Shown in pieces: positions 21,443 through 34,100 of a stretch of 42,799 nt of DNA (the stretch's first letter is position 1; each line of letters opens with the position of its first letter). The translations under genes were made by a program, and so were the position numbers. A model generated the notes under the pieces. The model searched no databases. It was not told the origin of the DNA and worked only from the letters and a program-made list of their open reading frames with translations. Origin of the DNA: Micractinium sp. NFX-FRZ (taxonomy: Eukaryota; Chlorophyta; Trebouxiophyceae; Chlorellales; Chlorellaceae); the NCBI GenBank assembly GCA_029339195.1, contig JAPTJF010000509.1, positions 1 to 42,799 of the forward strand, written 5' to 3'.

Positions 21443-22620
21443 CTAGGTATCAAACAAGGACAGCACCTGCCCCAACAGGGGCGGGGGCAGGTAGACACGG
21501 CGGAGGCGCTGCGCGCGCGCCAGGCAGAGCGCAAACGTGCGCAGGCGCTGCACATCTTCCTGTGGCAGGCGTGCCACCAGCGCACGTGCCTGGGCAGGCG
21601 AGTGGGCCAGCGCCGCGGGCAGCGCGCGCCCCAGGCCGGGGCATGCGGGCGGCACGCGCGCCCAGCTCTCTTCCGGCATCGGCAGGTGGGCTGTGACAAA
21701 GTCGGGGAAGAAGGGGAGGCCTGCTGCGCCGGCTGCCTGCAGCGTGACCAGCCGCCTCTCTGGCGGCCCAGACGCCAGCAGAGCGCGGGTCACCGCCGCA
21801 GCTGACGGCACGCCGCTGTGCGCGAGAGACAGGTGCAGGGGGGTGCGGCGCAGCTTGTCCTCTGCCATCGCCGCCTCTGGTGCCGCCACCAGCAAGTGCT
21901 GCACAGCTGCCATATTACTCATGTGGGCTGCCTGGTGTAGAGGAGTCCACCCATAGGCGGAGTCTGCGACTGTGGCCGCCTGTGGCGCCGCTGCCAGCAG
22001 CTGGCTCATGGTTTCAACGTTGCCTCTGCAGGCTGCCAGGTGCAGGGGGGTCCTGCCCGCCCTGTCCCTGGCTGCTGCCACCGCCGGCGCTACCGCCAGC
22101 AGCACTTTTACAACTGCCGCCGCGCCCTCGAATGCTGCCAGGTGCAGGGGCCGCCAGCCCAGCTCGTCCTGCTGCGTAGCCAGCCCAGGCACAGCGGCCA
22201 GGAGCATGGTCAGCGAGGCGGCAGGGCCGTGCTGCCGCAGCAGCTCGGCCCCCAGCCGCATCTGCTCGGGCGTAAGTGAGGCACCTGCGGCCGCAGCGAG
22301 TAGCTGCGCTGGCGCTTGCACTGCACCGAAGGCGGCAGTGCTAGGGCCGGCGGCAGCAAGCCGTGCTTGGTTCCACAGCTGGGCGGGGAGCGGAGGGGCA
22401 GGAAGCACGGCGCAGGGCTGCTGCGCGGTGGAGTGCCGCCGCATTGGTGCAGGGTGCAAGTGGGCCGCGTGCAGCTGCAATGAATGGGGTGGACACCAAC
22501 TGTGTTGCTCAGCAAGTTGCACAACAGGCCTGTGAGCAAAGGATGCTCAGGCACGCCGGGGCAGCGCCCCCCGGCCGGGGCGGGCGCCAGTCCAGCCGCC
22601 GCCCGGCAGAACAACGCCAT
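21443..22620 (-). CDS. Ankyrin-repeat protein
   Basis: The model has two exons: 22620-22555 (MALFCRAAAGLAPAPAGGRCPG) and 22474-21443, giving 365 residues. A single-exon alternative starts at ATG 22522 or 22444. At least four ankyrin units are readable: GWRPLHLAAFEGAAAVVKVLL, GRTPLHLAACRGNVETMSQLL, GWTPLHQAAHMSNMAAVQHLL and RRTPLHLSLAHSG. A proline- and leucine-rich C-terminal region of about 120 residues has no family I recognise. Ankyrin repeats bind protein partners; nothing in the rest suggests a catalytic activity. The spliced start resembles an organelle transit peptide, but that exon is inferred only from a GGC|GTGCCT donor and a CATTGCAG acceptor. Confidence 0.8.
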
Positions 22621-23344
22621 TCCTGCTTGGCTCACCTTGCAAGGTTTGGTATGCCTGTTAGTGTCTTTCAAACGGCTGCCGAGGGCGGGCGAGAATGAAA
22701 CGTGCCTCGAGCTCACAAAGTGCGGGCGGCGGGCAAGGGCAGCCTCGGTTATGCCTCGTTGGGATCGTGAGCGAGCAAGTGGATGCTGTGCGAAGAAACA
22801 AGATTGATTGCGACAATCCGCACCACGCGGCACGGGCCTCATGAAGCTACAGCCCCGCTGGCGTGCGCGCTGGGGCGGCTAGCCCAGTCCCACGAGTCCG
22901 CCCCTGCTGGCACCACCACCAGGTCCAGCACCTGGCTTACAATCAGCTACCTTCCTAAGCTTTGACCATGCAACACGTATCTGTTTTGAAATGAACCCAC
23001 TTATAGGTGCAGGCTGGAGGAGAGGAACAAGCACACCGTGCTGCGGTTTTGCTCGATGGCCTTGAAGCCCCCTGACCCAAGGTGGCAACCGTTTGTTGTT
23101 GTCAACACCTCTGCGCTGCTTCTGCCACTTGCAGCTCTGCTTCCTTGTACTCACAAATCCCATGTTTGCGCAGTGCGCCCTTCCATTCTGCAGCAGCGCA
23201 CCGCGCGGCGCCCTCACTGCCCGTGCTGCCCCTGCTGCCGGTCCCCACGTGCCTTGCTGCCCCTGCTGCTTGCCTCGGAACATCACACGATGCTTTTGCA
23301 TTACAAGTTTGCCCTCATCAGAAACACAACATTCGAAGTCTGCA
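22621..23344. other. Interval between ankyrin gene start and glutaredoxin-like gene stop
   Basis: Both neighbours are on the minus strand. The interval carries the ankyrin gene's promoter and the short 3' UTR of the CxxC gene (TTACA at 23301-23305, another near 22937). The overlapping small frames show no motif, and I see no further gene. Confidence 0.45.
23301..23305 (-). terminator. Poly(A) signal of the glutaredoxin-like gene
   Basis: TTACA on the plus strand is 40 nt past the stop at 23345, an unusually short 3' UTR for this window. A second copy near 22937 may be the main site. Confidence 0.4.
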
Positions 23345-24737
23345 TCACATGTTTGTCTGCTGTGCCAGGAACTTCTCAATGTGCTTCTGCAGCGCGTCGG
23401 CGCTGAAGCGGGGCGAGGGGCGCGGCACCTCCACCTGCAGGCAGCAGGCAGGAAAGGGGCACGCCAGCTTGGTTTCATGGCAATAGGATAACCAAGGTGC
23501 ACCTGCTACAACACTGTGCTATGCAAACTTGGATCGAGCAAGGGTGCACGGAGCGGCAGCCAAGACTGCAGGTCGGATGCACGAGCGCGAGCATGCCAGC
23601 GTGTGCCTGCTGCAACCAGTGCAGCCGGCGCTGCATGCTGCATCTGTGCGGGCAGCGCGCACGCCACGCACGCTTGAGCATGCAACACCCTGTGCCCTCC
23701 CTGCTGGCGGCTCGTCAAGGGGCACCGCCCGCCTCCCCAGGGGAACTCTAATCATGGGTGCCCCCCTGCGCCCCTGTCGCCCTGCCCCCCGCACCTCCCC
23801 GCTGCCGTCTGCCGCCGCCACCGCCAGGATTGGGATGGACATGGCGTACTTGGCCTCCCACTGCGGGTTGGACGTGATGTCCCGCACCTCCAGCTCAGCA
23901 GCGCTGCGGGGAAGGGGTGGACAGCCAGCCAGGGATGGGTTGGGCAGCGTCCAGCACTCACGAGCGCGCTGCTGCTTGGCACAGACCGCTGCGACCATGA
24001 GAGGTGGTCAAGGGCGGGCCCAGCTGCAGGCCAGGTGGGGCTCTGCTGCCTGCCCGGTGCGCATGCCCGGTGGCATCACAGGCAATATTTTGACACAACA
24101 TGCACATTACACTCGGCTCTCTCCAGCTGCCCGTCCGGCGCCAGCCTCGCTAGAATGCACAGATGTCGCAACCATACGCCCAGCAGCCCAACCCACATGA
24201 GGGCAGTGGACATGATCCGGCACCCTCCGGCAGCACCGCCACAGCACGTCCAGCCATTCCTCTTTCACCCTCGCCAACCTTGCAACCCTCTTTCCTTCCC
24301 CACCTGAGTGCGCAGGGCATGAACTCTGCCCGCTCCAGCAGCGCCTCCACCTTCTCCTTCAGCCCGTCGCACAGGTGGCACCCCTCCTTGCTGTAAATGA
24401 TCAGCAGCCAGGGCTGGTCGCCGGGGCCGCTGCTGCCACCGCTGCTGCTGTCTCCCCCGGGACCGGTGACCACGCTGTAAGAGGCCGCGGGCGGCTGCAG
24501 CAGCGGGACGCGCCGCTGGCGCAGTGGCCGCTGCGGTTGCCACGAGGCGGCGCATCCGCTGCTGGCTGCTGCTGCCGGTGTGCTACCGATGAAGCTGCTG
24601 GCGAGGCTGCTGATGTTCAGGCTGTGAAGCCGCATCTGTGAAGCCGCCAGGCAAGCCATTGAGCGCTGCACACCGCCAGCCGCATGTTGGGAAGCGGCCA
24701 GACCGGCAGCCATGCGCAGGCAGAGTAAAGATGACAT
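23345..24737 (-). CDS. Glutaredoxin-like (DUF836-type) thiol protein, probably organellar
   Basis: Three exons (24737-24304, 23903-23795, 23434-23345) encode 210 residues. About 105 N-terminal residues are rich in Ala, Ser and Arg with almost no acid, like a plastid or mitochondrial transit peptide. A compact thioredoxin-fold domain follows: LLIIYSKEGCHLCDGLKEKVEALL with C120-H-L-C123, then ELEVRDITSNPQWEAKYAMSIPIL (the cis-Pro region) and VEVPRPSPRFSADALQKHIEKFL. This is the DUF836/glutaredoxin-like pattern of small thiol-disulfide proteins whose substrates are not known. It is transcribed divergently from the PII gene with only 189 nt between the starts. A later start at 24713 is possible. 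Confidence 0.88.
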
Positions 24738-24926
24738 ATCTGCGTTTGATGTCCGACGAATAAGCACGGGTGGAGCGCTCTACGGCCGGGCCTGCGAGCC
24801 CTGCGGTGCATGCTGGGCCTTCCATCAGAGCGCCTTGATGAAGGCGAGCGGGGCGCAGCCACGCGAGATCGGGAGCAGCACTGCCCACCTTGTCTCGACC
24901 TTGCCCACGAGCACCCCCAAAGCAAG
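24738..24926. promoter_or_regulatory. Bidirectional promoter of the glutaredoxin-like and PII genes
   Basis: Start codons at 24737 (minus) and 24927 (plus) lie head to head 189 nt apart, so both promoters must share this interval unless they extend into exons. I see no definite factor site. Confidence 0.6.
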
Positions 24927-27622
24927 ATGGCGAATGCAGTTGCGAGTGGTCTCACCTTGGCAGTGACCGCAGGCAGCGTGCAGCGGTGCAGCAGGTGAGC
25001 AATCAGCTGTTTGTGCTTAGCGAAAGACGCCCGATTTGCCCCGTGCTCACAACCCCGACACCTGAGTGCAGGCGCCAAGCCCTAGCAGGCCCACCTGCCC
25101 GGCGCAGCAGCAGGACTGAGCGGCGGCATGCTGTTCACGTGTGCAACGCTGGTGCGCGATTGGGATTTAGCGGGTCGAGGGCCCATTGCAGGGGCGGCGG
25201 CAGTGGCGGCGCGCTCGGGCGGGGCCAGGGGCGCCCCGGGCCGACACTAGCCCAGGCTGCGCTGCTTTGAGTAACAGTACCCAGCCTTCGGGGACGGGGG
25301 GGGAGGTGGCAGGGTATGTAGGTAGCACCAGCATGCAGCGACCAAGCACGCGCCCACTGCTGCACAGCGGCGCTCGGCACCGACGCCTCGCCTGCCGCCC
25401 ACCTGATCCAAAGCGCAGGCAACGGCACCCAACCTGCGGCGCCCTACAAGATGCTGGAGTCCGTCTCCTGCGACCTCTCGGCCTTCCCTGCCTGCAACTT
25501 CTTCCGTGTCGAGGTGGGTGCAGTGGTGAACGGATGTCATTTGCGGCGCAACAGATGTGCACTCCGGCTTGGCAGCTGACGAGATGCTAGCTGGGGGCAG
25601 GGGATGCCAGGCAATGTTCACACAGGTCTAGCTTGAGGGTGAATGTGCCGTCTTACAAAATGCTAGCTGGGATGAGGGCAAAGAAGAAGTTGCCCCAGAC
25701 CCTGCGTCCCCTTGCACGTGCGCAATGCACCCCTCTGCAGGCCATCATCCGCCCCTGGCGGCTGCAGAAGGTGGTGGCGCAGCTGAACGCAAACGGCATC
25801 CGGGGGATGACTGTGTCCGACGTCAAGGGGGCAGGCGTGCAGGGAGGTGAGGCTTTGTGAGGGATGGGCTCGTGTGTGGCCCACTGATATCAAGTGCGGG
25901 AATGATTGGTGGAGGGCTCCAGCCCACCCGGATGTTTGTGAATGTCCGTCCCTTCGTTTGCCACTGTCAACCGGGAGGGAGGTCCAGCAATGCAAGCGAC
26001 TGTCGGACGCACTGCTGGTGGCTGCACCGGATGGCGGTGAATGTGGAGGGCGCCAACACAGCCGGGGCGGCGAGTGGTGGTCGATAGGGTGGCTGCAGGA
26101 GGTTTCCTGTTGATGCGCGGGTCAGGAGGGGCAGTTGCATCAGCGGCTGCTCGCCTGAAGGTGGGGGCGCCGAGGCCAGACCAGGAAGCAAGGGGCGGGC
26201 GCCGGCACGGAGACGCGGCGCGGCCATGAGACCGTCTGTGCTCAGCGGGTGCATCGCCCTCCCACCCCGCCGCCACTCCCTGCCGCCTTTGTACATCCTG
26301 CCCCCGAACAATCACCTGTTGCAGGCCGCAAGGAGCGGTACGGCGGCACCGAGTTTGGGGGCAGCACCGACCAGTTCTTGGTTGACAAGACGCGGCTGGA
26401 TGTGGTGGCGGCACGGTGAGTGGCAGAGCAAAGCACCAGTGCCTGCCTGCCTGCTTTTGCTTTGATCTGCGCCATTCTTTTTGTGGCGGGGGGGGCCCGT
26501 TCTTAACTGCATGGGCCCGGCCTTCTTGATGGGTCACAGCTGGATCCGGAGTGCACATCAGTAAGGGAACGAGTAGGAAAACGCCCAGTGCCTGCTTGCC
26601 TGTCTTGTTTCATTTGCCGGTGTCCAGCTGACCCTGCCACCGCGCTGCACCCTGCCCTTATGCACGCCCCAACGCTATGCCTGCTCTGCTCCCGGGTGCA
26701 GCGGCCAGGTGGACACAGTTGTGCGCATCATCTCTGCGGCAGCCCACACAGGTAGGGGTCGACTAGGGAGTGAGGTCCAGGGGTGAGGTGGGGGCGGTGT
26801 GAGCCCGCACGTATTGAGCAGGGAGCGGGCTGGGAGCAAAGCCACAGAGGTCTGCGCCTGCCTGCTGCACTCTGCTGTGTGTATGCCCGCGCCCAAGTCT
26901 CGGCTGCGCACAGGTCGGCCCACCCTTCTGTGCTGCTCCCTGCCTGTGGCCTGTTCACACGCACCGTCTGTGCGGCTTTGCCTGCACTCGGTCCGTCCCT
27001 CCCTTCGCAGGCGAGATTGGCGACGGCAAGATCTTCGTCCACCCGGTGGCCGACATCATCCGCATTCGTACCGCCGAGACGGGGGCCATGGCGGAGCGCA
27101 TGGAGGGCGGCATGCAGGTGGGGCGCGTTCTTGGCTAAACTTCTTGAGAGTTTTCGGTTCACACACAGGGGCCGCAGCTGAAGAAGGGCAGGCGCCATGA
27201 GCGTGCCAAGCAGTGCGCTACCCTGCCGGCGCCACAGGCCTGGCCCACCGGCAGCCTGCAGCTTGCACCGAGGAGTGCTGCTCTGGGGGTCTTCCTTCGG
27301 TCTGCACTTGTTTTGCGTGGAAGTGCAGGAGAAGGCAATGTACTGCCTCTGTTGTGGCTGCCCGCTGCTGCCTGGCGTGCTGCCTGGCGCTGTGCCACTA
27401 CAGGCTCCCTCACCAGCTTCCAGCCCCCAACCTGCCTGGGTGGGCCACGCAGCGCCACCGGTACTGCTGGTGCTGCTGTGGGTGATTGAGTGGTGCACCA
27501 CCCTGCTGCTGCCTTTGCCTACAGGGTAAGGTTGCACTGCCGCTGCTGTGGCATGATTAACACACCGCTGCTGGTGCTGCTCCCGCTGCCTGCAGGACAT
27601 GACCGGCATCACCGGCATGTGA
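24927..27622 (+). CDS. GLB1: Nitrogen regulatory protein PII, chloroplast
   Basis: PII senses ATP/ADP, 2-oxoglutarate and, in plants and most green algae, glutamine, and controls N-acetylglutamate kinase for arginine synthesis in the plastid. Eight exons give 224 residues: 24927-24994, 25072-25151, 25368-25513, 25741-25846, 26325-26415, 26702-26751, 27011-27117, 27596-27622. A transit peptide of about 50 residues ends in [10 protein letters not shown]. The core reads [34 protein letters not shown], the T-loop [12 protein letters not shown], and [22 protein letters not shown]. The tail [17 protein letters not shown] corresponds to the C-terminal Q-loop extension needed for glutamine sensing. 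Exons 2 and 3 are chosen on splice phase and transit-peptide character; the core exons are firm. Confidence 0.93.
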
Positions 27623-27910
27623 GCACATCCAGCGCGGCCCTCTGTCCGGCATGTGGGCACACCCAGCATGCTGCCCTTATTGATTGCGTGCCTGGCTTCC
27701 ACCCAAGTGCTGGACAGCTGCAGCACACCCGGCAGCGCACACACACTGTTGAGTATTCAGCCCCTTGCGTTGTTGTTTGATCACCGGGCCTGACGCGAGC
27801 CTTTCTCCACCCCTGCTGCACCTCACCCCCCTGCGCTGCATTCCTGTGTTGTCTCCCCTTCTCTGCTTGTGCTCTCATCTGTCCCAGCTGTTGGTTTGAC
27901 TGTTGCCTCA

Positions 27911-27915
27911 TGTAA
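27911..27915 (+). terminator. TGTAA poly(A) signal of the PII gene
   Basis: TGTAA lies 289 nt after the stop at 27622 and 16 nt before the opposing TRM11 signal. Confidence 0.55.
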
Positions 27916-27931
27916 GGAAACATTGCAGGTG

Positions 27932-27936
27932 TTACA
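27932..27936 (-). terminator. Poly(A) signal of the TRM11 gene
   Basis: TTACA on the plus strand (TGTAA on the minus) is about 190 nt beyond the stop at 28125. Confidence 0.55.
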
Positions 27937-28124
27937 TGCGCACTGGCCAGGCAGCACGTGCGGGGATAGTGCTGCTGCTTCTGTGGCCATCATGCCTGCT
28001 AGGCCACTGAAGGCACAGGGTAATGCGCAAGCGGGCGCCCTCGTCTGAAATCCGGTCAGTTGCTCTTGCCAGGTTGCCTGGGGTGGTGGTGAGGTTCTTC
28101 CCTGCCCCGGCTGCGCCTGCCATG

Positions 28125-31100
28125 TCAGATGTTCTTGCCGCGGTTGCGCGGTATGCGCGCTGCCTGCAATTGGGCGCGGGAGACAACAGGATTGAAACCG
28201 AGTGTGTCAGCCTGCAATGACATTTTGAGGACAGGGTTAGGCAGAGCACGACAAGGTGGCACTCTACCATGACAAACATTTGAGTGCTGTGCACCTGTGC
28301 CCCATCTGGTGATCTGCACTCCTACGTGCTCCTCCAGGCTTTTGAGATCCCAATTGCTAGAGCAATCCAGTGATCGAATACAGACACACGCAGGGGACGT
28401 TGAGATAGCCGAACATCTCAACCCTACCTGCACTGCCCGGTGCTCCTCCAGGCTCAAGCCTGATTCAGCTGCCAGCTCAGCGGGCGTTTTGTAGATGTAG
28501 TCGTGCATGTCATCAATCGCCATCCTGCGGGGCACACAGGATTAGTAATAGGAGCCGTGTTGATGCTGCCACCTCAGCCGGGCTTGCACATGGGAGCGTG
28601 CATGCCATCGACTGCTGTGCAGAAGTCCCGAAAGATGTAGTAAGAGCGCTGATTGCATACAACAAATGCGCTGCTGCACATGCCTGCAACGTCAGCAATT
28701 GGCAGCGGCGATGAGCATATTGAGAGCCATGCAGCAGCGCTGCTTGACAGGCTGGCGCGCGCAGGCCGGCACTCACTTGGGCGGCCCTCTCTGCTCAAAG
28801 TATGCCGCGCCTGCTGCCGCATCGTAGCCCCTCACTTTCTGCAGCAGGGGTGCCGGACAACATGGCTCCATGGATTGAGAAGAAAGGGACAAGGTGTTGC
28901 ACACTGCTGATTGTCTGTATCTTTAACGCGAAGCTGCCTGCGCGAAAGCTTGTCACAAACGTCTGCTTTGCACGAGCCCGCAGGCGTGCTCACTCAGCTC
29001 ACGGCAGCCCACCCGTTCCCATTGCCTGACAGGGCTTGTAGAAGACAGCGCCTACCTCCATTGTGATGAGCCGCCGGCTGTAGCGCGAGGTCAGCATCTG
29101 CTCGCAGTTGGCGACCATCTGAGGGAGGGGGGCAGGCAGGGGGCGGGGCGGGGCGGGCGGGGCTCAGCAGGTCGAGGCACTGGGCACTGCTGATGGCAGA
29201 CGGTCTGGGCGCGATTTGCAGCACGGTGCCCGTGCCGTGCCAGCTGCATGCAACAACATCCCAGGGCATGGTGCCGTGCCACCTCTTCCTCATATAGACG
29301 CCAGGCGCTGCATGCAGGGTGCGCCATTGCTGTATTCACCCTGGACAGCCCCGACGACGCCTTGCAGTGAGGAATTCATCCGTGCAGCGAGCAGCAGCAC
29401 GAGGTCCCCACCTCTAGCGCGGGGTGCCGCGGCACCTCTTCCTCGGTGTAGAAGCCGGGTGCGGCGGGCATGAAGTAGACGAGGCGGCCGCCCACCCGCA
29501 GCAGGCGGGCCGCCATCTCCAGCAAGTCGTGCAGGCACTCTGCAGCGCAGGCATACGTGATGATGATTGCTTGCATGTTTCATGTGGACCGTTGGACAGT
29601 CAATCTCCATGTGAAGCAAGTCGTGTAGGCAGAAAGCAGAGGTGGGGCAGTGATAAGATGGTAGATGATGCTGATCTGTCTGAAGGTTTAGAGGTTGCAG
29701 AAACTAAGAAGGAAAGTGTTGACGCGCCGCCATGTGCGGCCAAGTCTGCCAACAGTCTGGTGATGCAGCAGGGGGCGACTCGCGCACCCACTCACCCACC
29801 CACCAGCCACACCTGCCATTGTGTAGGGGTCCGTGCTGGGGATGTAGTTGTCCTTGTCCCGAATCTCGCGGTCCTTGGCCACGCTCTTCTTGCCGCCTGC
29901 CCGCACCTGCAGAGCAGGGGAGGAGGGCGGCTCAGAGAAGTGTAAGCACGGAGGCACGCAGCGCAGCTGGTGGAGAACAAACAACTCTTTATGGAAAGCT
30001 TTCTTTGTAGCAAGATCGTGATGGCGCTGAAACCCGTCATGCACTGCAGCTCTGCCCCGCCGCTGCTTACTCACCCCGTAGGGCGGGTCGCACACAATCG
30101 CATCCAGCATCTCCTCCAGGTCGTCCCTGCATCAAGGAACACGTGGTTGAAAACGACATCACACCATTGCCAAGCTGATGCGAGCCAGCAGGGCAAAGCG
30201 CTGGCTAGCATCTCCCCCAGGTCGTTTCTGCACCAGGCCCGGGAGGGAGCAGTCCAGCATGCAGCTGTGCATTCCGCTGCAACAACCAGCTATGAAGGAA
30301 GGCCAAGGAGCCAGCCGGAGTGTAGCCAAGGACCGAAGCGCATGTGGGCCCACCTGCACCCAGCTCCTTCCCGGTGCTTCAAGTGAAGCCTCACAACGTG
30401 CATGACCATGCAATAGCACACAGCACAGCGTGCACAGTTCACGCTCGGTGCAAGGCAAGTGCTGCCTGCCACAGGCCATGCGTGACGCACCTGAAGGGCG
30501 CGGTGTGCAGGTCGCAGCGCAGCAGGGCCAGCGGCGGCGGCAGCCCATAGTCTTGAAAATTTGTCCACACGTTCACCCACCGCCCCGCCTTGTCCTTCTT
30601 GCCTGCAGGCATTGGAATGCAGCGACGAGTGGCATGAAAGGGGAGATCGGCAGCAGGGTTACGGCTGCTAACGGGCAGGTAGACTGGCCGGAAACCAAGC
30701 AGCTGGCATGCACCCACTCATGCTCATGTACATCGTCAAACATGCACGAATGGTCATCTACAGCAACCCACCCATCTTGATGACGCGCATGTCGATGTCT
30801 GTGCCCAGCGTCATGGCCCCCAGGTGGGCCGCCGGTATGAGGATGGAGCCGGTGCCCACAAAGGGGTCCAGCACCAGGCTGCTGCGCCGCACCTGCAGGG
30901 CAGGCGCACGCAATCAAGCGGTAAGTTGATCAGTGAGGATTTTAATTAATAATAGCGGTCCCCCAAAAAAGCCTGCTGCCAGACCGCTGTGGCACACCTG
31001 CAGGCGGCAGTGAAACGGTGAGCTGACATGTGGTTGCTTTCAAGCGGCAGGCAACAGGCAGATAGGCAGGCAACGGGCCGGCAGGCTGGCAGGATAGCAG

Positions 31101-34100
31101 GCCCCCTGTGGCGGGTTGCCCCGCGTGCCTCGGCTTGTGGTGCTGTGGGTGCGTAAAGCTGTCATCTGAGCCTCCGCCACCATCAGCCCGCCAGCCTCAC
31201 CAGCGCCAGGTTGCACATCATGAAGGCAACCTCGGTGTCCATGCTGGTGGGGCCCAGGTAGCGCCGCCGCCGCAGGTCGTAGGTGCCGACCACCTGCAGA
31301 GATGTAAGTATTGCAACAGCTATACCTTAAAATCCTGATCTTCCTGATCTATCATTGGAGTGTGGAGGATTGGGGAGGCAGAGCCGGGACGCGCTGCGTA
31401 GCACAAGTGGGATGGGTGGACGTTTGGTGGCCAGACTGGCCCAGGAGGGGCAACCACGCAAGAAGCTGGCCCTCGGGCACCAGCCCAAGAAGGGGAGTGT
31501 AGAATGCCCTGGGGCCAAGAAGACGCGGTAGCAGCAGCGGCAGGCGGGCGGCATATGGTAGACAGCAGGCAGTAGGCGGCAGGCGGCAGAAGTCAACAGC
31601 GGCTGAGGCGGCGGGCAGCGCGGCTCACCGAGCGGTCGGCGACGCCCACCTCCCGCCCAAAGTAGTACCTGCAGTACAACGGTGAGGCAGGCAGCAAGCA
31701 CACATGCGGTGATTGCAAGGTGAAGGGCGCAACGGCCTGCAGGGCGGAGCAAGAGGCGCTGCAGCCAGCACAGGCAGAGCCGTGGGCGCCCCTCTCCTTG
31801 CCACAGCACACCACAAGTCATGCCCCCGATACCGTCATTTCGAAACACTACCACCTACTCCCTGCCCGCATGTCCGAGGCACGGAACCCCGCAGTCCGCC
31901 ACCAGTGGAGGTTCTCCCTGCAGTCACCTGTTTGTTTGCAACAGCAGCCGCCGGCAGTTGCGCTTCACAAACGTGCCCGCAGGCAGCGAAGCAATGCTAA
32001 CCTGCAACGCAGCAGCGCAGCAACCCTGGCCACTGCTCCCAGTCACCTGTCTGCCAGCAGCGGCAGCCCCCGGCCGTTGCTCTTCACAACGATGAGCCAG
32101 AAGCGGTTCTGTGGGGTGCGGAGGTCAATGGGACCCTGCAGGCAGCAAAGGGGCAGCGGGGCGGGTGATGTGGACGCTGATGGCAGCCACCGTGGGCGAG
32201 CAGGCAGGCTGGTGGGCAAGCAGGCAAAACGGCAGGCACCAGCAGGCCCCATCCTGTGCTATTTTTGCAGGCAACGCTCAGAACTTCCGGCGCCCCACTC
32301 ATCCAACACTTTTAATCACCATGACAGACCCAGGCCTAACACCCAGCAGCTGGCAAGCAGCCCTACCCAACATCGCACTGCCCGCCCTCCCGGCGGTGCT
32401 GGCACGCCTGTGAAAAGCATGCCCCGCGCTGGCACGCTTTTGCCAATGGCAGACCGCCCCCTTCCCCCTGCAAGCAGCACACCTTGAAGTTAGTGCAGCC
32501 CTCCATGCCGTCAATCAGCTCCACCTGCTGCTTCATCGTATAGGTGCACCCCCAGGTCTCAACCACAAACTTGAAGGACTGCGGGTGTGTGTGTGGAGTG
32601 GGCGGCCGGGTGGGGACGGGGCATGGAGTTGGGTGGAGAGTTGAATTGAGAAAGGGGCGAGCCAGGTGCGCTGCGACACAGCCCCTCACACTGCCCCCAA
32701 GCAGCTCAGCCCTGCCCCGCTGCCGGCCTGCTCGGGCCCGGTCCACCCCATCCCCCGCCCTGCCCCGCCCTGCCCTGCCTCGTCCTTTGCTCCTTGCTGC
32801 TCCTTCGGCCCTTCCCCCCTGACGTGTTGATGGCTGGACCATCTCACCATCACAGCCCTACATGCACTGATCCAGCCTGCCTCGGCCCTTGCCTGCCCCC
32901 GCGCCCCCCCCCCCCCCCTTCCGACCTGCTCAGGGCCGGTCCACTTCTCCCGCTCCTCCACCGGGTAGGCCGCCACCGACTGCTGCAGCTCCTCAAACGT
33001 TTCTCCCTCGCCCCACACCTCCAGGAAGGCCTGCACACACAAAGGGATGTGGGTTCGCGAGAAATTTAAAATCCTTCAACTTGTCGCCTCAGCATACTTG
33101 GTCCGGAAATAGTTCTTCGCAGCACTCCCCGCTCCCCCACGTGCAAGGCCCGCATGCATGGCGGCAGTTGCTGGGCAGCGCAAGCGCCCAGCCAGAGCCA
33201 GCTTCAAGTGGCCATGACCACGCGCCCAAAAACTGCTCTGCTTGGCTGGGCTCGAGTGACGCACGGCATTGTCATGCATCCAGTTGTGACAATGAACAAC
33301 AACTAGCGGGCACATAGGCAGGCTGACCAGCGGTGCCCCTGGCCTTCGGGCAGCGGCACCCAATGCAAGCCCACCCCTTGCCCACCTTTGCCAGCACGGA
33401 GCGGGCGGCCACGGCACGGGCGGCCTCCTCCGAGGGCAGGTGGGAGTACCAGAAGGGCGACTCGGGCTGCAGCACCAGGGGAGCACGGGGGAGAGGGGCA
33501 AGGGGCTTCCACGTTTAGAAGACAAATGTGCAGGCGCGGGGGGGCAAGGGGTCGCACATGAGGGAAACCTCCTGTTGCTGCTTGGGAAACAGAGGGGCCC
33601 GGGGCAGCGTGGAGGCGGCGGGGTGTCATGGAGCAGCAGGGGGAGCACAGGGCAGAGGGCAGCCCCGAAACATGCACAGGGGCAAAGAGGAGGAGCGGCA
33701 AGGGGGCAGCAGAGGGTCAGTGGAGCACTGACCTAGCTTTCAAAGCACATGGTGGCCAAGCAGGCGGCAGACAGCCACAAGCAGCGATACACATCAGAAT
33801 GTTCAAAGCATGGCAGCTGGCGCGGAAGGGTAGCCCAGCAACCAGCGGCGCCCCGCCAGCAGCACGTGAGCAGCAGGCGCACCCGGTCTCCAAACGGCTT
33901 CTCCCACACCACGGCTGGGCTGGGGGAGCCGCTGCTGCCGCTGCCGCTTCCACCAGTGCCGCTGCTGCTTGCTGCTGAGCCGCAGTGCCCCTCAGCTGCC
34001 AGTTTTGCCAGGGACTCCACCTCTGGCAGGCGGAACTCCAGGTGTCGGTGCAAAAAGTAGCAGAGGAAGCGGCGGCGGCCCGCTGCAAGGGGGCTGCTGG

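Larger units (their letters stand above)
27623..28124. other. Convergent 3' interval between PII and TRM11 genes
   Basis: The interval holds two 3' UTRs. The PII signal TGTAA is at 27911-27915 and the TRM11 signal TTACA (minus TGTAA) at 27932-27936. Each signal sits beyond the start of the other's expected tail, so the transcripts may overlap. I see no coding region. Confidence 0.55.

Noticed and set aside
28340..28425. Hairpins in TRM11 intron 15 that looked like a tRNA
   Set aside because: No acceptor stem, no consensus T-loop, and arm spacing does not fit; kept only as small inverted repeats.
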